In this document: in pieces, positions 59,718 to 64,000 of the stretch | How positions within the stretch are numbered: position 1 is the first letter of the stretch | Layout of the letters: the number at the start of each line of letters is the position of its first letter | Origin: Pseudo-nitzschia pungens | Taxonomy: Eukaryota; Bacillariophyta; Bacillariophyceae; Bacillariales; Bacillariaceae | Direction of reading: 5' to 3' | Assembly (NCBI GenBank): GCA_037355855.1 | Contig: CM074762.1 | Span: forward strand, 620,001-684,000 | DNA: 64,000 nt | Notes under the pieces: model-generated | The model's input: the letters and a program-made list of their open reading frames with translations, nothing else | The model's database searches: none | Told to the model about the DNA's origin: nothing | Position numbers and translations under genes: made by a program

Positions 59718-62681
59718 ATGAGATCCCCTTCTACCTCCGCCAACCAACACGGTGGCAGTGGTCAAAAGCATGGATTGCAGAGGCAACCCGAGATCCAGGA
59801 TGAATTACAAAAGCTCGAAGCTGCCATCGGAAATTTAGTATCGCTTCAACAGCCTGTGAAGAACGACTCGAAACGACCATATGGTTTCAAGAAGTTCTTG
59901 GGCCGTCGGAAAAACAAGAAAGATGCTTCCCCTGAAGAATGTCTTCTGGAAAGAATCAAGAAACTCGAGCAAGTTTGCAAGGATTTAAAAAGTGACGAAG
60001 AGAAGAAACAACTCAAGGGCAGAAACTCAGAAGTAGAGGAGTCGATGCCGGAAGCAAGAGACGTGGAGGATTCGTTGCCAACGAATGGTAGAGGTGTGAC
60101 TTCAAAAGATGATGATGCAGCTCGTCGGGAAGCAATTGTGGCTTGCAGAGAAATCCTATCAATAATGTCATCAAAAGCTTCGATTGAATATTTCAGATCT
60201 ATTGATGAAGGCGAGATCGAAGAATCGGAGGACGATGCTGACTTCGAAGAATGTGCGACTGAAGCGACACAAGACTACTTTTGCGGCCTGTCGCGCATTT
60301 GGTGCTTTGCATATGATGAAGACGAGGTTGGAACCGAAGACGAGATTGGAACAGCGGAGGAAGTACGAACAGATTCGGTCACGGATCAAGCAACTTCGAC
60401 GGGAGATAACCCACTGACTCCAACAGAAGCAGTCACTGACCATTCTGTAGCCGAAGTGACTGAAGGTGATCAAGACCGATATCAAGATCAAGATCAAGAT
60501 GAATATCAAGATGAATATCTGTTGAGCGACACAGAAACGGAGGATGATGAAATCGTGGCATCGGCATGTCGCTGCAACTTCCTTGTTCCCTTACATTTAT
60601 TGACAGAGAAGGAAACAAGTGAAGTGAACGAAAATGAGGATACTAACCACGATAAAACGAACGAAAACCCGGACGGCGACGACTCAGTCGCAGCGACTCC
60701 GGCGATTGAAGATAAAACTGAGGAACAAGAGAATGGTCACAAAGAGACAGAAAATTGTTTGCAACAAAGGGATGCGATTGTGGCAATCACTTCATGTTGT
60801 GAAGTAGGAGCGGAGAGCAAAGAGGATGATCAAGGTAGGCAAGCTGTCAAGTCCAAAGACGAGCAAGAAGAGATGGTCGCAGCAGTTCCAGTGAACGAGG
60901 ATGGTTCTGAGGATGAAGACCATGGTGAGGCGAACGAAAATTCAGTGGACGATGGGACCGAAAATGTACCATTGGGTTGCAATGCCTTTAATTGCCGACA
61001 CGAAGATGAGGCGGAAGAAGAATACGACGACGAGGATGATGACTTTGTGAATGAAGTTCTGAGCGCAGAATCGACAGGAGAAAACGATTCTACAGGATTT
61101 CTGACCGAAGAGGAAGAATTAGAAACTCACGAAATGGAGGCAGATGCGCAAAATGAAAGAGGAATGAAAGTGGAGGTACCAGAACTGCAATCGGCTCTGA
61201 CATTGGAAAATCTTCCTATGATTGAGGTTGTCGGATACAAGACTTCAAGCAACCGGAAAAAAGGCTTGAGAAAGAAGACACGCAAGACAAAGAACGTCGT
61301 TAAAGATAAACGTATCGAAACGAACCAGATGAAGAAAATAGCCAAACGGACACAGGAATTGAATCCTTCCAATGGCTCAAAATCGGAAGAATTCAAAGTT
61401 TCGAAAAAAACAGTTTCAATCCATACACAATTTGATCGCAAGCAACGCGAAAAGAAAAGTCAAGACAAGAATGGTTCGAAGATAATTACGAAGCCCAAGG
61501 AAACATCCGAAAAGGGAACTGTGATTGAGTCCACGTCGCCAAAAAATTCTGACAAACTAGATGACAAGAAAGAAAAGGCCTCATCAGCAGAAACATCGGA
61601 ACCTGAAATCCATCAGCAAAAAAATGTGCCGAAAAAGAAAAAGACACATCAAAAATTGATGCGGCTGTTGATGCGAAAGCTGAGTAGTAAGGATTCTGAG
61701 TTGTTTGATGTCGTGAAGTCAGACGACAAATGTCTAGGTGGGCCTTGTTCAACCTCGCTGGTAAGGCAGGCGACAGAGGATGTGACACCAAGCAATTCTG
61801 AACCCGAAAGTGTCTCTCCGGTGTCCGAAGCACCAAACAGCAGGTATAGTACTCTTGGAAGCACATACACACCAAAAACTGAACAGCTCGTGTGCAATAC
61901 ATACGACATGCCGGAATGTCCCATTACTCCCATCAATTTGCATAATTCATCGTTGAGTAGTTGGACAGCCAGCTCACCAAATGCCGAGGCAGAGGATTCC
62001 AAGGAGGAGGATAAAAATAATGATGAGACAACCACCGAAGAAGATGTTTCTGAGGAGACAGAGGAGGATCTCTCCGAAGAGGAAAAACGACGTAAGTTGA
62101 ACCTATTCATGAATTTCCTCCGAGCGCTCAAGAGCAAACAAAAGAACGGCGATGAAGACATCGTTGAATGTTTGTCTCCGGTGCTGAGTATGGGGGGCGC
62201 ATCATGCGACACAGGTACTTGTAATGCCTACGACGATGACGCCTACATCAACCATTACTATGACTTTGGCGAAGATGACTGCGATAGCGAAGATTATTTT
62301 GATGATGATGATGATTTCTACGACGATGATTATTATGAACAGCACGATGACGATAGCTTCATCATGTCGATTAAGGCCCTGAGTAAGGACGAAGCTACGA
62401 TGTCTTACTTGAAGATGGCTCTCGATATAGCAGAAGAAAACAATCTCGACTTGAATTACAGTCAGATAACAGATCCAATGATCGAGGCGAGGGATGATTT
62501 CGCCAGATCAAAAAGAGTCGCGAACGATCGAAGAGTCACATCACCAAAGTCGAAAAAGAAAAGCAAACCTCGACATAAGTCTCAGAAGGGAAGGCAACGT
62601 GAAAAAGATGGTGTTGCTAGGCCGACTAATCCTGCCCGTAGGGATACCGACCGACAGGATGCCTCCCTTGTGAGCTTTTGA
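59718..62681 (+). CDS. Large acidic low-complexity protein, function unknown
   Basis: 987 residues in one exon. The N-terminal part is basic and coiled-coil-like (PEIQDELQKLEAAIGNLV, RPYGFKKFLGRRKNKK, LERIKKLEQVCKDLK). A long Glu/Asp-rich stretch has recurring short Cys patches (ACRCNF, SCCEVG, GCNAFNC, TCNAYD). A Lys-rich region (about 500-660, KKGLRKKTRKTKNVVKDK) follows, then LNLFMNFLRALKSKQKNGDE, an Asp/Tyr run (about 855-880), the helical block SIKALSKDEATMSYLKMALD, and a basic end (KSKKKSKPRHKSQKGRQR). No known domain is recognised. Alternating acidic and basic blocks would suit a scaffold or nuclear protein, but that is a guess. The start ATG follows an AT-rich leader. Confidence 0.7.
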   Translation: MRSPSTSANQHGGSGQKHGLQRQPEIQDELQKLEAAIGNLVSLQQPVKNDSKRPYGFKKFLGRRKNKKDASPEECLLERIKKLEQVCKDLKSDEEKKQLKGRNSEVEESMPEARDVEDSLPTNGRGVTSKDDDAARREAIVACREILSIMSSKASIEYFRSIDEGEIEESEDDADFEECATEATQDYFCGLSRIWCFAYDEDEVGTEDEIGTAEEVRTDSVTDQATSTGDNPLTPTEAVTDHSVAEVTEGDQDRYQDQDQDEYQDEYLLSDTETEDDEIVASACRCNFLVPLHLLTEKETSEVNENEDTNHDKTNENPDGDDSVAATPAIEDKTEEQENGHKETENCLQQRDAIVAITSCCEVGAESKEDDQGRQAVKSKDEQEEMVAAVPVNEDGSEDEDHGEANENSVDDGTENVPLGCNAFNCRHEDEAEEEYDDEDDDFVNEVLSAESTGENDSTGFLTEEEELETHEMEADAQNERGMKVEVPELQSALTLENLPMIEVVGYKTSSNRKKGLRKKTRKTKNVVKDKRIETNQMKKIAKRTQELNPSNGSKSEEFKVSKKTVSIHTQFDRKQREKKSQDKNGSKIITKPKETSEKGTVIESTSPKNSDKLDDKKEKASSAETSEPEIHQQKNVPKKKKTHQKLMRLLMRKLSSKDSELFDVVKSDDKCLGGPCSTSLVRQATEDVTPSNSEPESVSPVSEAPNSRYSTLGSTYTPKTEQLVCNTYDMPECPITPINLHNSSLSSWTASSPNAEAEDSKEEDKNNDETTTEEDVSEETEEDLSEEEKRRKLNLFMNFLRALKSKQKNGDEDIVECLSPVLSMGGASCDTGTCNAYDDDAYINHYYDFGEDDCDSEDYFDDDDDFYDDDYYEQHDDDSFIMSIKALSKDEATMSYLKMALDIAEENNLDLNYSQITDPMIEARDDFARSKRVANDRRVTSPKSKKKSKPRHKSQKGRQREKDGVARPTNPARRDTDRQDASLVSF

Positions 62682-64000
62682 AAAGGAGAGAACGAAGGAG
62701 AAGCCTGAAACAATAAAGAAAAAGACTGTATGACCCATGTTTTGGCCAACGCCGTGTTGCCTTTTTGAATTGAGCAAGACCTGCTGCTCAGTCGCGAAAG
62801 CCACGGTATATGTATGTGAAAAGACGAGATTTAAACCGTTTCAGTATAAGATTGCACTGTAATAGCCCAACTTTTTTTTTAATTTCTTCGGTTGGTCAAT
62901 TCGTATTTTCAGGACTTTTTTATATATCGTCTGACAGAGCGTTTTCAGCTTGTCGAAAATGAATGTAAGCTGGTTACAATAACCAAGAATGACTGTTGGA
63001 AAACTAACATCAATAGCTGCAACTCCCTGACCGAAGAGATTTTAAAATGCGATAAAGAATTCCGTATCGTACTGGCACTGCAGGGTCAGGGAAGGACTGA
63101 CTCAAAGTTTTGGAAAACCCAACGTCTCCGACTGAGGCTAGAAGATGGTGAAGGCTAAACCTTACTCGAACTAAGACTACTTCCTAAGACTACTTCCTTG
63201 CACCGGGTTAGGATAATGGCACTAGTGCAGATGATCCTCCCGCCGAGTGGAATTAGAGAGCGAGATGGTCATCCTGTCAAACCTACTACTACTAGACTTG
63301 AAAGTAAAAGTTTACCAGAACAAGAACATTACCAATGATGTTTTCTTCTCAAAATCAGGAAAACGTATGTTAGCGTCTCATTTTTCCGCACGACTCCGCA
63401 GTTACTATTGTCATCCGCTTTGAATCGAATACAAGGAAATATGATACAGCAAGTTTCAATCGTGGATGAACGAGAAAGCAAAAGATTTTCTATTTTTTTT
63501 ATTAATTAGGGAAGACATGACACGCAATGAAATAAATCCTGCATTCCAAAGTTGCACGTTGGTTTTCAGTACTATTGATAACAATTCGGAAGGAGATTTG
63601 TATTCCTTTCTCTCAATAACTGGCCAACGGGTACCAAAATCTCGCCTAAAAGTGATGAGTTGACAGTTGAAGAACACTAAAATGCACGAGGAGGTGATCA
63701 GTGATCAATTGATTGATGAAAAAAATCATACCACCTTCGAGTAACTTACGGTACGAGTAAGATTTACGAGGGACAAAGTAACACTTTACCCACCCGTTGC
63801 ATTCATCGCCAAGCAGCCCAAAATAATCATCATTTTGTAAGTCGAAAGCGAAGGTTTGCACCGGCTCCAGATCTTTTTGATGAACTAGACTGAGCTCACA
63901 AAAACAATTTCTTCTAATCACAATTGTGAAACACTATATACATTAAAACTTATTTTCAAAATCAAAGACTTGGATTATCAAAATGGAAACCATCGAAATT
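62682..64000. other. Intergenic to the window edge, about 1.3 kb
   Basis: No supported gene. GTACGAGTAAGATTTACG at about 63750 belongs to the same word family as other intergenic regions. The ORFs at 62892, 63466 and on the minus strand at 63646 show no domain. Confidence 0.5.

Overview
The window is nuclear DNA of a photosynthetic stramenopile, most likely a diatom. This is inferred from short GT-AG introns, a bipartite plastid-type leader (cleavage before Phe), very large Ser/Pro-repeat secreted-type proteins, a pair of genes from a WY/RGLE family I associate with diatoms, and eukaryotic housekeeping genes (NOC2, prefoldin 6, PIG-T, ADP/ATP carrier, Golgi PAPS transporter). The species cannot be named. 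No CRISPR, rRNA, credible tRNA or transposon was seen.

Layout. Positions 1-18830 are the 3' part of one giant gene. Ten copies of a nine-cysteine module (about 147 residues) are separated by long Ser-Pro tetrapeptide linkers carrying the recurring tag GSFYPSSAPSDSPTK, followed by a divergent eleventh module and a Cys-rich basic tail. Its frame is broken at several places. In the repeat array every break adds bases exactly where two sequence variants of the repeat differ, so I read the breaks as merged-consensus assembly errors. From 19.8 to 36 kb come NOC2 (+, also frame-broken), prefoldin 6 (-), a TRF-like C-terminal-Myb protein (+), PIG-T (-), an ABHD11-like hydrolase (+), an ADP/ATP-carrier-like protein (-) and a zinc-finger/TrmN6-like methyltransferase fusion (+). 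From 36 to 45 kb come an ankyrin-RCC1 protein (+) and two divergent genes of one diatom-type family. From 45 to 54 kb lie a PAPS transporter (-, 3 exons), head to head with a secreted-type double-SET protein (+, 4 exons), then a Golgi-type sulfotransferase-like protein (+). From 54 to 64 kb come a doubtful small Cys-motif ORF, a plastid-type leader protein (-), a tail-anchored HSP70-like protein (+) and a large acidic protein (+).

How the genes may work together. Most are unlinked housekeeping genes in compact divergent or convergent arrangement. One possible functional link is the secretory pathway: PIG-T (GPI anchoring), the PAPS transporter, the sulfotransferase-like protein and the giant Ser/Pro glycoprotein candidate would all act in the ER, Golgi or wall. 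That grouping is inference from function and not evidence of co-regulation.

Intergenic DNA is rich in the palindrome TACCGGTA, in GTAAGGTT-like words and in CTACTA-type microsatellites. Introns and flanks carry pentanucleotide microsatellites, while hexanucleotide repeats sit in coding sequence.
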